Assembly (NCBI GenBank): GCA_009911035.1
Contig: QXWO01000024.1
Location: 1 to 64,000 of the forward strand
Reading direction: 5' to 3'
Length of the DNA: 64,000 nt
Source of the DNA: Lachnospiraceae bacterium
Lineage (GTDB): Bacteria; Bacillota; Clostridia; Lachnospirales; Lachnospiraceae
Each line of letters starts with the position of its first letter. Position 1 is the stretch's first letter. The position numbers were made by a program, and so were the translations under genes. Positions 1-9,660 of the stretch are shown here, piece after piece. The notes under the pieces are model-generated. The model did not search any database, had not been told where the DNA came from, and saw nothing but the letters and a program-made list of their open reading frames with translations.

Positions 1-75
1 CCGCTGTATACCGAACGGTACGTACAGTGGTGTGGGAGGTCGGCTACTCAACTAATGGGTAGCCTCCTACCCGAT
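1..75 (+). ncRNA. Group II intron 3' end (domain V and VI)
   Basis: The window opens inside intron domain V. Positions 2-32 fold as CCGCTGTA pairing with TACAGTGG (one G-U), a CG two-base bulge, and an inner UACC/GGUA stem closed by a GAAC loop, which is the domain V shape. Positions 33-75 form a domain VI-like hairpin (GGTCGGCTAC / GTAGCCTCC region) and end in CCCGAT, matching the usual AY 3' splice end. The intron body and any reverse transcriptase lie upstream of the window. The boundary at 75 is inferred. Confidence 0.8.
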
Positions 76-440
76 CTGTAACTTTTGTTGGAGTGATAGG
101 AGAAAAATGAAACGATAGTTTAAAGACAAGGAGATGTAGAACGATGAGAATAAAGCGAAAAATACTTAAGGCCAGGATAAGGACATTCATCAAAATTATC
201 GGCATATTGCACACATCAAGGTGTATCGCAAGGAAGAAAGAAACTCCACTGCGGTACACCTTTTTTAATGGTGCGAAATTTGTCTGATTTTGGCTTTTGT
301 TACGGTTTATCTATTGCATATTTGCGTGAAAAATCTGACTGGAACTATTCCGTTTTTGGAAGGGGGATTCCACTTGGGTTTACTGCTTCATGGAGGGCTG
401 TTTTGAGAGCATGGCTTTCTGTTGGATTGTCAACACTTTT
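76..440. other. No confident gene between intron and IS
   Basis: This 365-bp stretch holds no recognisable gene. A 47-codon frame starts at ATG 144 after an AAGGAG at 127-132 and stops at 287. It is strongly basic (start MRIKRKILKARIRTF) and matches nothing I recognise. It could be a remnant of the sequence into which the intron inserted. Confidence 0.4.
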
Positions 441-1274
441 TCAGACAACTTTTTTAAGGTTATTTTGCCTGTATTGTACAGGGGTCTGATATCCCAAAGA
501 GGAATGTATCCTGTGATGGTTATACCAGTTCACATAATCCCATAACTTCAATTTCAGTTCCTTCAAATCTGCAAATGTTTCATTCCGTACAAATTCTGTT
601 TTTATAATCTTAAATGTCGCTTCTGCCACTGCATTATCATAAGGGCATCCCTTATGGATCAGGGAACGTTCTATATCAAATACCTCCAAAAGTTCTTCGA
701 TTGTCTGGTTTTAGAATTCGTTCCCGCGGTCTGTGTGAAACAGGCGGATTTCTTCAAGGCTTCCTTCCACGCTTTGGAAGGCTGCTTTTACAAGCTCTGC
801 CGTTTTATGTTCCCCCGCGCTGTATCCTATGATTTCCCGGTTAAAGAGGTCAACAAGTATACATATGTAGTTCCAGCGTGTACCTACCCTTACATACGTT
901 AAATCGCTTATCATAACATCCCTGTATTCTCTGTTCTGGAACTGGCGGTTCAGGACATTTTTTGTCTTTGATTCGTTGCAGGTATCTTTTTGCGGTTTGA
1001 ACTGCGCTGTTGTGTAATTGGAAACGAGCCCTTCCTGCTTCATGATCCGTCCGATCCGGCGTCTGGATACCTGTTTCCCTGCGTCCATCAACTCCTTTTT
1101 GATTTTGCGTGTGCCGTAATTATTGCGGCTTGCCCGAAATATTTGCGTTATTTCAGATGCAAGCTCTGATTCATCGGGCTTTTGTTTTGCTTCGTAATAA
1201 TAAGAGTTTCTGTTTACCTGTAGGACGCGGCACATTGCTGATACAGAGTATTTGTGGGCGTTTGCCTTGATCAC
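441..1274 (-). pseudogene. IS3-family OrfB transposase with in-frame stop
   Basis: The frame encodes an HTH_21 region followed by an rve integrase core. Catalytic Asp residues are visible in ISDLTYVRVG and FHTDRGNEF, and the family Glu lies in the segment after HKGCPYDNAVAEATFK. A TAA at 711-713 interrupts the frame directly after FHTDRGNEF; reading through it gives NQTIEELLEVFDIERS, the normal continuation. The break is thus one nonsense change (AAA to TAA would do it) with no frameshift. It separates the second Asp from the Glu, so the product should be inactive unless the stop is suppressed. Confidence 0.85.
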
Positions 1275-1276
1275 AT

Positions 1277-1573
1277 TTACTTTCGTCCTAAGATCAGCGC
1301 CGCTTGTTTTAAAATGTCGTTCTCCATCTTAAGCTGCTGGTTTTCCTTACGGAGTTTTAGCAGTTCTTCCTGCTCTGGGGTGCGGTTGTCCTTTTCGTGG
1401 AAAGAGCCGGAGTGTTCCGCCTGCTTTACCCATTTGTCAAACAGGGAATGGGCAATATCGTATTCCCGGCAGATGTCACATCTGCGTTTGCCAGAATGGT
1501 ATAAATCTACCAGTTGCTGCTTAAATTCATCTGTGTACTTACGGGGTTTTCTTTTCTGTTTTGTTTCGGTCAT
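1277..1573 (-). CDS. IS3-family OrfA (transposase N-terminal protein)
   Basis: 98 residues starting MTETKQKRKPRKYTDEFKQQ. A helix-turn-helix of the HTH_Tnp_1 type (about 12-50, CDICREYDIAHSLFDKWV) is followed by a leucine-zipper region (about 66-92, LLKLRKENQQLKMENDILK). In the family it binds the IS ends and is joined to OrfB by programmed -1 frameshifting near its 3' end. The ATG at 1573 follows GGAGCAAT; the frame stays open further upstream, but that extension has no family resemblance. Confidence 0.85.
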   Translation of the reverse strand: MTETKQKRKPRKYTDEFKQQLVDLYHSGKRRCDICREYDIAHSLFDKWVKQAEHSGSFHEKDNRTPEQEELLKLRKENQQLKMENDILKQAALILGRK

Positions 1574-1726
1574 ATTGATTGCTCCTTTGCTTATTGGTTT
1601 TATAGTATATGACCTTAAAAATCTGTCCAGTTTATTGTAGCCTATCCATAAGATGCTTTGCAGAGCGTAAGGGTGTTTGTTACAAATGCCCTGCATCAAG
1701 GGTGCGAAATCCTCCTGGGATGCGGG

Positions 1727-3040
1727 CTACAGAGAGGAGGCTGGACGGTGCAGGACCAGCTTGATAACTGTATCGGCAGAGTCGGGAAGGAGTTGGGTCT
1801 CATTTGCCTGTGAGGCAAGACTTATAAAAGTGTAGTCAGGATAATTTTCAGCCGCCCACCCTTTGGTGAGGACTTCCACTTCGGCTCCCGTTGAGAGTAT
1901 CCGCGCATAGCGGATATCCTTAGGCCGGATTCCTGAAAGGGGCAGAGGCCCTACAGGCTGCTGCATAATGTGCAGATAAAGGATATGGTCCCGGGCAGTG
2001 ACCCGGCATCCAAAGGCAGAAACAGGAAGCGTGCTTTCCCTGCATTCGTAAATACTTTCGCCGTTATATTTCATCCACTGTCCCATTTCCCGGAGGATGT
2101 TTTCTGACTGCAAAGGTATGGAACCATTAGCGTCCGGGCCGATATTCAGCAGATAATTTCCCCCCTTTGAGACACAGTTTACCAACTGCTGGATACAAAT
2201 ACGGGAGTCCTTATAAACATGGTCGTCCGCTGTATATCCGAAGCTGTTATTTAAGGTCTGGCAGGCTTCCCAGCATACAGGGGAATCAGAGGGCGTCTTT
2301 AGGGGAGCCGGGGGAATGATCTGCTCCGGCACTGCGAAGTCCCCGGCCCAGGGGGAGGGAGCATCGGTAAGCAGGCTCCCAAGACATCCGCCGCTGGCTT
2401 CTAAACGGCTGTTTATGAGAATGTCCGGCTGGAGGGATTTAACCATTTCAGTCAATTCTTGTGCCCGCCAGTCGGGACCGGAGTGCCCCTCATAAGAGAA
2501 ATCAAACCAAAGCAGATCAATTTTTCCGTAATTGGTACATAACTCCCTTACCTGTGCATGCATGTAGTCAAGATAGCGGTCAAAATCACATGACTCATGG
2601 AGAGCGGCGCTGGTGCCGCGCAGTGGATGAAAGGGATCTTTGAAGGCAGGGTAGTCAGGATGATGCCAGTCTACCAGAGAGTAATACAGCCCTACCCGTA
2701 TCCCTTCTGCCCGGAAAGCATCAGTAAATTCACGCACTAAATCCCGCCCTATGGGAGTATTGACAGATTTATAATCTGTATAGGCAGAATCAAACAAACA
2801 GAATCCCTCGTGATGCTTTGCCGTAAGCACCGCGTATTTCATGCCGGCCTGCTTGGCTATATGTGCATAATATGCCGGGTCATAATGTACCGGATTAAAT
2901 GTCTCAAAATATTCTCTGTATTTTTCCGGGGGTACCTGCCCGATACTGGCATACCATTCGCCCCTGGCAGCCACGGAATAGAGGCCAAAGTGGATAAACA
3001 TGCCGAATCTTGCATCTGAAAACCATTTTTTATCTGTCAT
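1727..3040 (-). CDS. Alpha-L-fucosidase, GH29 family
   Basis: About 437 residues with the GH29 N-terminal pattern (WFSDARFGMFIHFGLYS, then WHHPDYP). Residues in YAVLTAKHHEGFCLFDS form the family substrate pocket, and Asp180 in LLWFDFSYEG is the likely nucleophile. It should release terminal L-fucose from glycans. No signal peptide is visible, so it probably acts in the cytoplasm on imported oligosaccharides. I chose ATG 3040 over 3046 because the GAGG site is 9 nt away rather than 3. The start overlaps the end of the DUF4091-like gene, indicating one operon. The product is on the short side for GH29. The acid/base residue cannot be assigned by eye. Confidence 0.88.
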   Translation of the reverse strand: MTDKKWFSDARFGMFIHFGLYSVAARGEWYASIGQVPPEKYREYFETFNPVHYDPAYYAHIAKQAGMKYAVLTAKHHEGFCLFDSAYTDYKSVNTPIGRDLVREFTDAFRAEGIRVGLYYSLVDWHHPDYPAFKDPFHPLRGTSAALHESCDFDRYLDYMHAQVRELCTNYGKIDLLWFDFSYEGHSGPDWRAQELTEMVKSLQPDILINSRLEASGGCLGSLLTDAPSPWAGDFAVPEQIIPPAPLKTPSDSPVCWEACQTLNNSFGYTADDHVYKDSRICIQQLVNCVSKGGNYLLNIGPDANGSIPLQSENILREMGQWMKYNGESIYECRESTLPVSAFGCRVTARDHILYLHIMQQPVGPLPLSGIRPKDIRYARILSTGAEVEVLTKGWAAENYPDYTFISLASQANETQLLPDSADTVIKLVLHRPASSL

Positions 3041-4607
3041 TTGCATACACCTCACTTTCAAGCAGCGCCAGAAGGCTGCTTCTGGCTTTGGCAAGTACCG
3101 TACCTTTGTCTGTATAGTCACGGAAACTGGTACATACTCTGCGGATGATCTGATCAGTTTCCACAGGAGCGGTTTCTATGGCCTGCATAAGAAGCTCATA
3201 ATCTTCGGCCCCTGCCCGCTGGGCCTCAAACCGCATACTGGGCAGAGGGCCGCTTTGGCCGGGATACACAATATGGGCATCTCCGGCAGGCAGCAGGGCA
3301 CCTTTATGGGGGCAACAGGCGCTGTGCCAGATGTCGCTGCCAATATAGTAATTAAAGCCCCAGTGAAGGAAGCCGGAAAGACGGTATAATGCACCCATCC
3401 AGAATACAGCGCGGCTTGCAGTAAGGGGAAGGTCCATGCTGCGGTTCATGATAGGTCCGGCGGGGAAGGCACAGGTATAAAACCACATGGTTTCCCCGGC
3501 GGCCTGTAACTTTTCATATTCAGGACGCCATTTTTCATAGGTATCCTGCTTGGGGACCCAGATATCAATGCCGCCCCCTAAGCAAGTGGTTTCCACCGCA
3601 TCTATAATTGGTATCCCTGGCAGGAATTTGCGGAAAACCCCGGCGAGGATCCGGTAGGTAGTGTCATTATGGGTCTGGGGTTCATCAGCGAGCGCCTGTG
3701 TCATACAATTCTGCCAGCCGTTTTCCCTGATGATCTCCGCCCACCGGGTCAGATAAAGACGGAGCTGCAGATAGCCCTCTGTGGTCGTTATCCCCAGGGA
3801 CTGGTTCCAGTTAGGATAATATTCCTGTTCATCCCATTCGTGCCAGTGGGCGATATGCCCGCCGCACAGCCACCGGGCCCCTTCCTTTCTGGCAATCTGT
3901 CCGGCCTTTTCCGCCATGGAAAAATCAAAACCTGTAAGGATTCCGTCTTCAAACACCGCTTCTCCCGGGGGAAGAAGAATGTGGGTGCAGCGCATTTCCA
4001 CTTGCGTTTTTACATAGTCGGCAAATAATTTCCAGTATTTGCTGCTGCCTTTCACAACCTGATGCTGGCTGGCAAGACCGTCGTAATCAAAAAAATTCAG
4101 CATACCAAGACGGCAGGAGGACACAGACGGTACAAGGGCGGAACTGACCCTGCATTCTAAGGGGATTTTTGTTTCTAAGCTGCCTTCCCGGAGTATTAAT
4201 TCTCCGGTATAAGTGCCGGGAATGGCACTGCCTTTCGCATCCACGCAAAGATAAAGGGCAAGCCGCCCTTCATCGAGTGCATCTTCAAATGGGCACAGAG
4301 CATCATAGACTTCAAAAGGGGCTTTTCTGGTGACGAAAGCCCTGCACCGCTCATAATCGGTGGTAGTCATCAGAGTACTGTCTGTATTTTCGTTTACGCC
4401 TACGGGAAGAAGTCTGAAAAGTCTGACTTCCAGGTCTGTCTCCTGATGCCAGACAAATTTCAGCCCTAAACGGCCCGAGGGGATTTCACCCAGTATCTGT
4501 GTGCCGGTGTGGCCGCCCCGGGGTACGCAGAGCTGGATATTCACCTCTTTATTGTGGGGGGAATCAGGATACAGCCAGTCAGTATCATGAAAAACGGAAT
4601 ATTGCAT
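3030..4607 (-). CDS. DUF4091-like putative glycoside hydrolase
   Basis: About 525 residues, soluble, with no signal peptide. An N-terminal beta-rich region (1-190) precedes a TIM-barrel-like half with aromatic-rich segments such as MWFYTCAFPAGPIMNRSMD and RAVFWMGALYRLSGFLHWG. The pattern resembles proteins with a C-terminal DUF4091 domain next to glycosidases in gut Firmicutes. Substrate and catalytic residues cannot be assigned. ATG 4607 is preceded by GGAG at a good distance. It lies 4 bp after the sensor kinase gene and overlaps the fucosidase gene, so it likely works on the same fucosylated glycan. Confidence 0.65.
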   Translation of the reverse strand: MQYSVFHDTDWLYPDSPHNKEVNIQLCVPRGGHTGTQILGEIPSGRLGLKFVWHQETDLEVRLFRLLPVGVNENTDSTLMTTTDYERCRAFVTRKAPFEVYDALCPFEDALDEGRLALYLCVDAKGSAIPGTYTGELILREGSLETKIPLECRVSSALVPSVSSCRLGMLNFFDYDGLASQHQVVKGSSKYWKLFADYVKTQVEMRCTHILLPPGEAVFEDGILTGFDFSMAEKAGQIARKEGARWLCGGHIAHWHEWDEQEYYPNWNQSLGITTTEGYLQLRLYLTRWAEIIRENGWQNCMTQALADEPQTHNDTTYRILAGVFRKFLPGIPIIDAVETTCLGGGIDIWVPKQDTYEKWRPEYEKLQAAGETMWFYTCAFPAGPIMNRSMDLPLTASRAVFWMGALYRLSGFLHWGFNYYIGSDIWHSACCPHKGALLPAGDAHIVYPGQSGPLPSMRFEAQRAGAEDYELLMQAIETAPVETDQIIRRVCTSFRDYTDKGTVLAKARSSLLALLESEVYANDR

Positions 4608-4611
4608 AAAA

Positions 4612-6414
4612 TCAGTCTCCTTTCTGAAGTTTGGGTTCAATGGCAGGGATGGATATTGTGACACAGGTCCCTTTTCCCGGCTCGCTTTCACAGGACAGAC
4701 CATAAGGTGCTCCGTAGGCGATAAGCAGGCGGTCATAGATGTTGTGGACACCGTACCCGCCGGAGGTTTCCGTAATGGTTCCCGCAGGGGCAGGGGAGAA
4801 ATGGGTCAGCCGTGTGGCTTCATCCATTCCCATACCGTCATCTTTGATTGTAATGGTTATCACATCCAGATTCCGCCTGACACATATGCACAAACTGCCG
4901 CATTTGGAAGGCTTTTCAAAAATGCCGTGTATGATGGCGTTTTCTATCAGGGGCTGGAGGATTATTTTGATGATCAGGCATTTCCCGGCAGATTCGTCTA
5001 ACTGCCACCGGGCCTGTATCCGGTTTTCAAAACGCATATTCTGGATGTCCACATAGAGCTGTGCATGCTTTATCTCAGAAGATAAAGGGATCCGCTCGTT
5101 TCCGCCGCTTAAGGACAGGCGGTAAAACTGTCCAAGGGCCTTTACCATGCGGCTGATCTGGGGGACACTGTGGGATATGGCAGTACAGTTTATCAAATCC
5201 AGCGAATTATAAAGGAAATGGGGATTGATCTGTGCCTGAAGGGCTTTCAGCTCTAAATTTTTAATCTGCTGCCCGTAAAGTACCTTTTCATTCATGAGCT
5301 GGTCTATGCGGTCCATCATACGGTTAAAATTTCCCATAAGCTGTGCAATCTCGTCATTGCCGGAAGGCTCTGGTCTGACGGCGACATTGCCTTCCTGTAC
5401 TGCCTGCATGGTTTGGGTGAGAAGGGAAATTCTCTTTAAGGTGGAACGGCTGATTGCAACAGCAAGCAGATAAGCTATGACGCTTATCAGAAGCACAGCG
5501 GCCAGCAGTTCAAATCGCAGTTCGTGGCTTAAACGGAAAACATCATCAAAGGGGAGAATGGATGCCATGTACCAGCCGGACCGGGGGAGGGTGCAGCACT
5601 GCACATAATAATGCTTTCCTTCCGCCTGGATGGAGTCCCAGATACCGGTATCCGGATCAGGCAGTTCATCCACGATAGCGTATAAGGTTTCGGAAAGCGT
5701 ACTGTTGGAAGAATGATAAAGAATTTCCTTATCCTTTAACAGAAGAAGGATGCCGTTTTCCGTAATGGAGGTACTTTCCGCCAGCCGTATGATACGTGAA
5801 GCGTCTGCGTCTGCACGGAGAACAGCAAGGGGTTCTTTGACATTGCGGGGATTGTAAATAACCTGCATGGAAGAAAACCAGGACTGCTCTCCCAGAGCCT
5901 GGTCATTAAAATCTGCCGGGGCAAACCACATTCTTCCGCTCTGGCCCAAAAGAGTGTCATACCATTCATGATCTGCTACCTCCCTAAGCTGGGTGATATT
6001 GCTTTGCCTGTACAGATAGTTGTTGTCAGCATAAAGGCGGATACGCTCAATGCCGGAGAGGCTGCACAGGTGTTCAAAGGTAAGGGCAAGCTTGTCTGAA
6101 TCCTCCAGCCGCCGGATATAAGAATAGTCATCCGGATCATTGGAAGCCATCTGATATACCAGAGGGTCCATGGCCAGAATATCAAGTACTGCATCCAGTC
6201 TGCCAAGGGCCTGCTGTATGGAAGACGCCGTGTCTTCAAATGCATTTTGGGCAGCGATAAAGGTCTGCTCCTGTACCACGCTGCGCACGCGCAGATAGGC
6301 GTACAGGGTAAAAATTCCAAGAGGAAGCGCGACCAGAAGGAAATAGGCGCATAAGAGTTTATTTTTAAGGCTTTTTGGTACAAGGCGGGCAAACAGTCCG
6401 GGGTCATGTTTCAT
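4612..6414 (-). CDS. YesM-type sensor histidine kinase
   Basis: About 600 residues. TM1 is near 18-40, an extracytoplasmic sensing region spans about 41-295, and TM2 is near 300-322. A HAMP region follows, then a LytS-type kinase core with the phosphorylation box QAQINPHFLYNSLDLI. The HATPase region has LIENAIIHGI and a glycine-rich GYGVHNIYDRL. Such kinases sense extracellular carbohydrate or a loaded binding protein and phosphorylate an AraC-type regulator. The start ATG 6414 overlaps the regulator gene's end by 11 bp. The adjacent sugar transporter and fucosidase suggest a glycan ligand, which is inference. Confidence 0.9.
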   Translation of the reverse strand: MKHDPGLFARLVPKSLKNKLLCAYFLLVALPLGIFTLYAYLRVRSVVQEQTFIAAQNAFEDTASSIQQALGRLDAVLDILAMDPLVYQMASNDPDDYSYIRRLEDSDKLALTFEHLCSLSGIERIRLYADNNYLYRQSNITQLREVADHEWYDTLLGQSGRMWFAPADFNDQALGEQSWFSSMQVIYNPRNVKEPLAVLRADADASRIIRLAESTSITENGILLLLKDKEILYHSSNSTLSETLYAIVDELPDPDTGIWDSIQAEGKHYYVQCCTLPRSGWYMASILPFDDVFRLSHELRFELLAAVLLISVIAYLLAVAISRSTLKRISLLTQTMQAVQEGNVAVRPEPSGNDEIAQLMGNFNRMMDRIDQLMNEKVLYGQQIKNLELKALQAQINPHFLYNSLDLINCTAISHSVPQISRMVKALGQFYRLSLSGGNERIPLSSEIKHAQLYVDIQNMRFENRIQARWQLDESAGKCLIIKIILQPLIENAIIHGIFEKPSKCGSLCICVRRNLDVITITIKDDGMGMDEATRLTHFSPAPAGTITETSGGYGVHNIYDRLLIAYGAPYGLSCESEPGKGTCVTISIPAIEPKLQKGD

Positions 6415-7519
6415 AGCGGTGTCTCTCTCTGTATTCTTTGGGTGAAAGTCCCGTCTCGCGGGCGAAAAGCTTTGTAAAATATTTTCCGTCAGCATACCCC
6501 ACGTTTCTGGCTACTTCATATAATTTCTGCGGGGAACCGGCAAGCAGTTCTTTGGCATGCAGGATGCGGAGCTGTGTCAGCCGCTGGTTAATGGTTTTTC
6601 CGCAGCTTTTTTTGTAGGCAGCACACAGATAGGTATTGGCAAATCCAAGGTTGTGGGCAACATCCTGTACGGTAAGGCCGGAATCCTGGTAGTGCTGTTC
6701 CAGATAGCGGTCCACACGGGATACAATATCCACATCCTGACAAAGAAAGGCGGCAAAGTAGGTCTGGGAAATCTGAAGAAGGGTATCCCACAACTGTGCC
6801 AGGGTTTCCTGTTCTGCCGCTGTGTATAAATAATGATCGGCGTTCTGGGTGAGGGCCGTTATGTTGTAATTTTCTGAGGCTGTCAGAAACAGATATACGA
6901 TCTGGCGGTAAAAATGGCGCAGGAAAGAAGGATCTGTTCCTTCGCACTGCTGGATTTCCCAATAGAAGCGGTGCAGGATATTTTCCGTATCCGATTCTTT
7001 CCGGTGTCTGATATTTTCGGAGAGGGTATCAAGGGAATACTGGCTGCTTTGGAAAATTTTATCGTTAAGGGGCAGCTCCCAGTTCTGGCTCCCATGGAAA
7101 AACAGCCTGCGCCGGATATCCGGCTCCTGTGTGCTTTTTAGTTTTTCCAGTTCCACAATGACTTCGGAAAGACACTGGGTGATTTCATCAAGGTCGATGG
7201 GCTTTTCCACATAGCTGGCAGCTTTCAGCCTGATCGCTCCTTTTAAATATTCTTTGTCTGAATAACCGCTTAAAAAGATAAACTGGCAGTGGGGGCAAAA
7301 TTTTCGGATCTCAGCCGCCATCTGTAAGCCGTTCATCCGGGGCATCTTTACATCACTGACCACAATATCCGGCTGGCACAGACGGGCCTGCGCTATGGCT
7401 TCTATACCGTCCGAAGCCTGGAAAATATGTGTGACTTTCAGGTTGTCCCATGGAAGATGCTCTTTGAGCACTTTTCTGGGCATTGCCTCATCGTCTACAA
7501 TTAATACCGTGTAATTCAT
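6404..7519 (-). CDS. YesN/AraC-type response regulator
   Basis: 371 residues. The receiver domain (1-120) has acidic residues at 9-11 and the phospho-acceptor Asp56 in DIVVSDVKMPRMNG. A linker follows, and the C-terminal 100 residues carry two AraC helix-turn-helix motifs (LTVQDVAHNLGFANTYLC; KLYEVARNVGYADGKYFTKL). It is the partner of the overlapping YesM-type kinase and probably activates the divergent transporter operon from the 7520-7742 region, where its operator should lie. Confidence 0.92.
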   Translation of the reverse strand: MNYTVLIVDDEAMPRKVLKEHLPWDNLKVTHIFQASDGIEAIAQARLCQPDIVVSDVKMPRMNGLQMAAEIRKFCPHCQFIFLSGYSDKEYLKGAIRLKAASYVEKPIDLDEITQCLSEVIVELEKLKSTQEPDIRRRLFFHGSQNWELPLNDKIFQSSQYSLDTLSENIRHRKESDTENILHRFYWEIQQCEGTDPSFLRHFYRQIVYLFLTASENYNITALTQNADHYLYTAAEQETLAQLWDTLLQISQTYFAAFLCQDVDIVSRVDRYLEQHYQDSGLTVQDVAHNLGFANTYLCAAYKKSCGKTINQRLTQLRILHAKELLAGSPQKLYEVARNVGYADGKYFTKLFARETGLSPKEYRERHRYET

Positions 7520-7655
7520 ACAATAACTCCTGCTATATTTCTGTCTTTATGTTAATAATATACAAGAAAATAAAAGATTTCAATTCAAAAAACTCAATTT
7601 AGTGGTCAAAATGGCAATTAACATAATTCTGTACCCCTTTCATAAATTTGTTCCG

Positions 7656-7685
7656 TTGAAGCCTTGGGAAAATCTCTGTTATGAT
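7656..7685 (+). promoter_or_regulatory. Predicted sigma-A promoter of the sugar transporter operon
   Basis: A TTGAAG -35 (7656-7661) and TATGAT -10 (7680-7685) are separated by 18 bp in the divergent region between the regulator gene and the first permease. The A/T-rich DNA upstream is where an AraC-type activator would be expected to bind, but I see no clear paired operator. Confidence 0.5.
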
Positions 7686-7742
7686 AAGTTTGTCAGAAAA
7701 ACCTGAAGATTATCCGGACGGAAGAAAGGGAAGGAGAAACCT

Positions 7743-8669
7743 ATGAATGCCAGAAAACATCCTTTATTATACGATCTGCAAAAGAACCGCACCAAATGGC
7801 TGATGATTCTGCCGGCGGCAGTGGTGGTAATTCTTATGTGTTACATTCCCATGGCAGGTATCGTTCTTGCATTTAAAGAGTATAACTACCATGACGGCAT
7901 TTTTGGAAGCCCTTGGGTGGGATTTAAGAACTTCCAGTATTTTTTCAAGTCAGGAAAAGCCTGGCTTACCACAAGGAATACAATACTTTATAACATTGTA
8001 TTTTTATGTGTCAATACTTTTTTGCAGATCACCTGTGCCATTATGCTCAGTGAACTTGCGGGAAAAATATTTAAACGGATTACCCAGTCAGTCATGTTCC
8101 TGCCCTATTTCATTTCGTGGGTGGTAGTCGGCGCATTTATTTACAATCTTTTTAATTATGAATTCGGTGCGGTAAATACTTTTTTAAGAGGAGCTGGATT
8201 AGAGCCGGTGGACGTTTACTCAAATAAAAGGATGTGGCCTGTCATACTGGTGGTGGTCAGTGCATTTAAAAATGTAGGCTATGGTACCGTGATGTATCTG
8301 GCAAGCATTATGAATATCGATGGGGAAATGTTTGAAGCCGCTGACTTGGACGGCGCTACCATGTGGCAGAAAATACGCTACATTACCCTGCCGTCTATCA
8401 GGCCTACAGTGGTCATTTTGTTCCTGCTTGCCATAGGAACTATTATGAAGGGCGACTTCCAGATGTTCTGGCAGGTAACAGGCAATAATCCCATGGTACT
8501 TGATGTGACAGATGTAATTGACACCTATGTGACCCGTTCCCTTCTGACAATGCAGGAATTTGGAATGACAAGCGCGGCGGGGCTGTACCAGTCAGGAATT
8601 TCATTTGTTCTTGTACTGATAGCCAATTATATAGTGAAGAAAGTGGAGCCGGACTATGCGCTGTTTTAA
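7743..8669 (+). CDS. Sugar ABC transporter permease, LplB type
   Basis: 308 residues with about six membrane segments. The CUT1 EAA loop is visible at about residues 198-222 (EAADLDGATMWQKIRYITLP), the site that contacts the ATPase. It forms the membrane channel with the next permease for import of an oligosaccharide delivered by the binding lipoprotein. A GGAGAAACCT site precedes ATG 7743. No ATPase gene is nearby; CUT1 systems of this type commonly share an MsmX/MsmK-type ATPase encoded elsewhere. Substrate is unknown, probably a fucosylated glycan given the divergent operon. Confidence 0.93.
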   Translation: MNARKHPLLYDLQKNRTKWLMILPAAVVVILMCYIPMAGIVLAFKEYNYHDGIFGSPWVGFKNFQYFFKSGKAWLTTRNTILYNIVFLCVNTFLQITCAIMLSELAGKIFKRITQSVMFLPYFISWVVVGAFIYNLFNYEFGAVNTFLRGAGLEPVDVYSNKRMWPVILVVVSAFKNVGYGTVMYLASIMNIDGEMFEAADLDGATMWQKIRYITLPSIRPTVVILFLLAIGTIMKGDFQMFWQVTGNNPMVLDVTDVIDTYVTRSLLTMQEFGMTSAAGLYQSGISFVLVLIANYIVKKVEPDYALF

Positions 8670-8701
8670 CAGCACGGGCAGGATGAAAGGAGGATTCTTC
8701 C

Positions 8702-9610
8702 ATGCTGAAAATGAAATACAGAAAAAAAAGGGGTTATGACAGGATACTGTTCAGCTTCCTGTCCCACCTGGTGCTGGCAGTGCTTTCCGGCATCTGCCTG
8801 ATTCCCTTCTGGCTGGTGATCAGCGGTTCGGTATCAGACCAGCAGTCCATCCAGCTAAACGGCTATCAGCTAATACCCAGGCAGTTTTCCCTGGATGCCT
8901 ACAGGATGCTGTTTAAGATTCCGGAGGAATTGATACGTGCCTATGGAGTGACCATACTGGTGACAGCGGCAGGAACCGGGCTTGGACTTCTGGTGACAAG
9001 CATGGCATCCTATGTTCTGGCAAATAAAGATTTCCGGTACAGGTTTCAGGTTTCGTTCTTCTTTTATTTTACTTCGATTTTTGGAGGCGGGCTGGTTCCA
9101 TGGTACATATTTAATACCAAATACCTGCGATTCCACAACAATATAATTGCACTGATACTACCGATTCTGGTGAATGTGACGTATCTGCTGATTTTAAAAA
9201 GTTATATGATGAGCATACCGGAATCACTGTATGAGTCGGCCTATCTGGACGGCGCAGGGGATATGACCGTTTATTTCAGGATCGCACTGCCTTTGTGTAA
9301 GGCGGGGCTGGCAACGGTAGGTCTGTTTATCGCACTGAATTACTGGAATGACTGGTATAATGCGATGCTGTTTTTGGATGAAGGACGCAGGGATCTTTAC
9401 CCTCTCCAATATTACTTAAACAATATACTGACAAAGGCCCAGGCAATCAATGCAGCGGCAGCCCGCAGCGGCATTGCAGCAAGCGATGTGCCGGGAGAGC
9501 CGATGAAGCTGGCAATGACGGTAATTGCAACAGGCCCCATTGTTCTGCTGTATCCTTTCTTACAAAAGTATTTTGTAAAGGGAGTGACCATCGGGGCAGT
9601 CAAAGGATAA
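8702..9610 (+). CDS. Sugar ABC transporter permease, YtcP type
   Basis: 302 residues with six predicted membrane helices and the EAA loop ESAYLDGAGDMTVYFRIALP at about 178-197. It is the second half of the heterodimeric CUT1 channel. AGGAGGATTCTTCC precedes the start, and the gene lies 32 bp after its partner permease. The first residues (MLKMKYRKKRGYD) are basic and cytosolic; the second ATG (8711) is a possible alternative start. Confidence 0.93.
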   Translation: MLKMKYRKKRGYDRILFSFLSHLVLAVLSGICLIPFWLVISGSVSDQQSIQLNGYQLIPRQFSLDAYRMLFKIPEELIRAYGVTILVTAAGTGLGLLVTSMASYVLANKDFRYRFQVSFFFYFTSIFGGGLVPWYIFNTKYLRFHNNIIALILPILVNVTYLLILKSYMMSIPESLYESAYLDGAGDMTVYFRIALPLCKAGLATVGLFIALNYWNDWYNAMLFLDEGRRDLYPLQYYLNNILTKAQAINAAAARSGIAASDVPGEPMKLAMTVIATGPIVLLYPFLQKYFVKGVTIGAVKG

Positions 9611-9660
9611 CCGTATAAAAAGTTATTATAAATATTTTCTTAACAAAAGGAGGAAGAAGT

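Larger units (their letters stand above)
441..1630 (-). mobile_element. IS3-family insertion sequence (IS150-like), probably inactive
   Basis: OrfA and OrfB lie in the IS3 arrangement on the minus strand. Imperfect terminal inverted repeats share a T-rich TTTTTAAGGT core: left about 442-460, right about 1611-1630 read inward on the other strand. The orfB stop lies in the left repeat, as is common in this family. Exact ends and target duplication could not be fixed by eye. An internal stop in orfB suggests this copy cannot move by itself. Confidence 0.8.

Noticed and set aside
270-1710. GGTGCGAAAT at 270-279 and 1701-1710 as target duplication around the IS
   Set aside because: The repeats lie 70-170 bp outside the IS ends, and a 10-bp match in this span is expected by chance.
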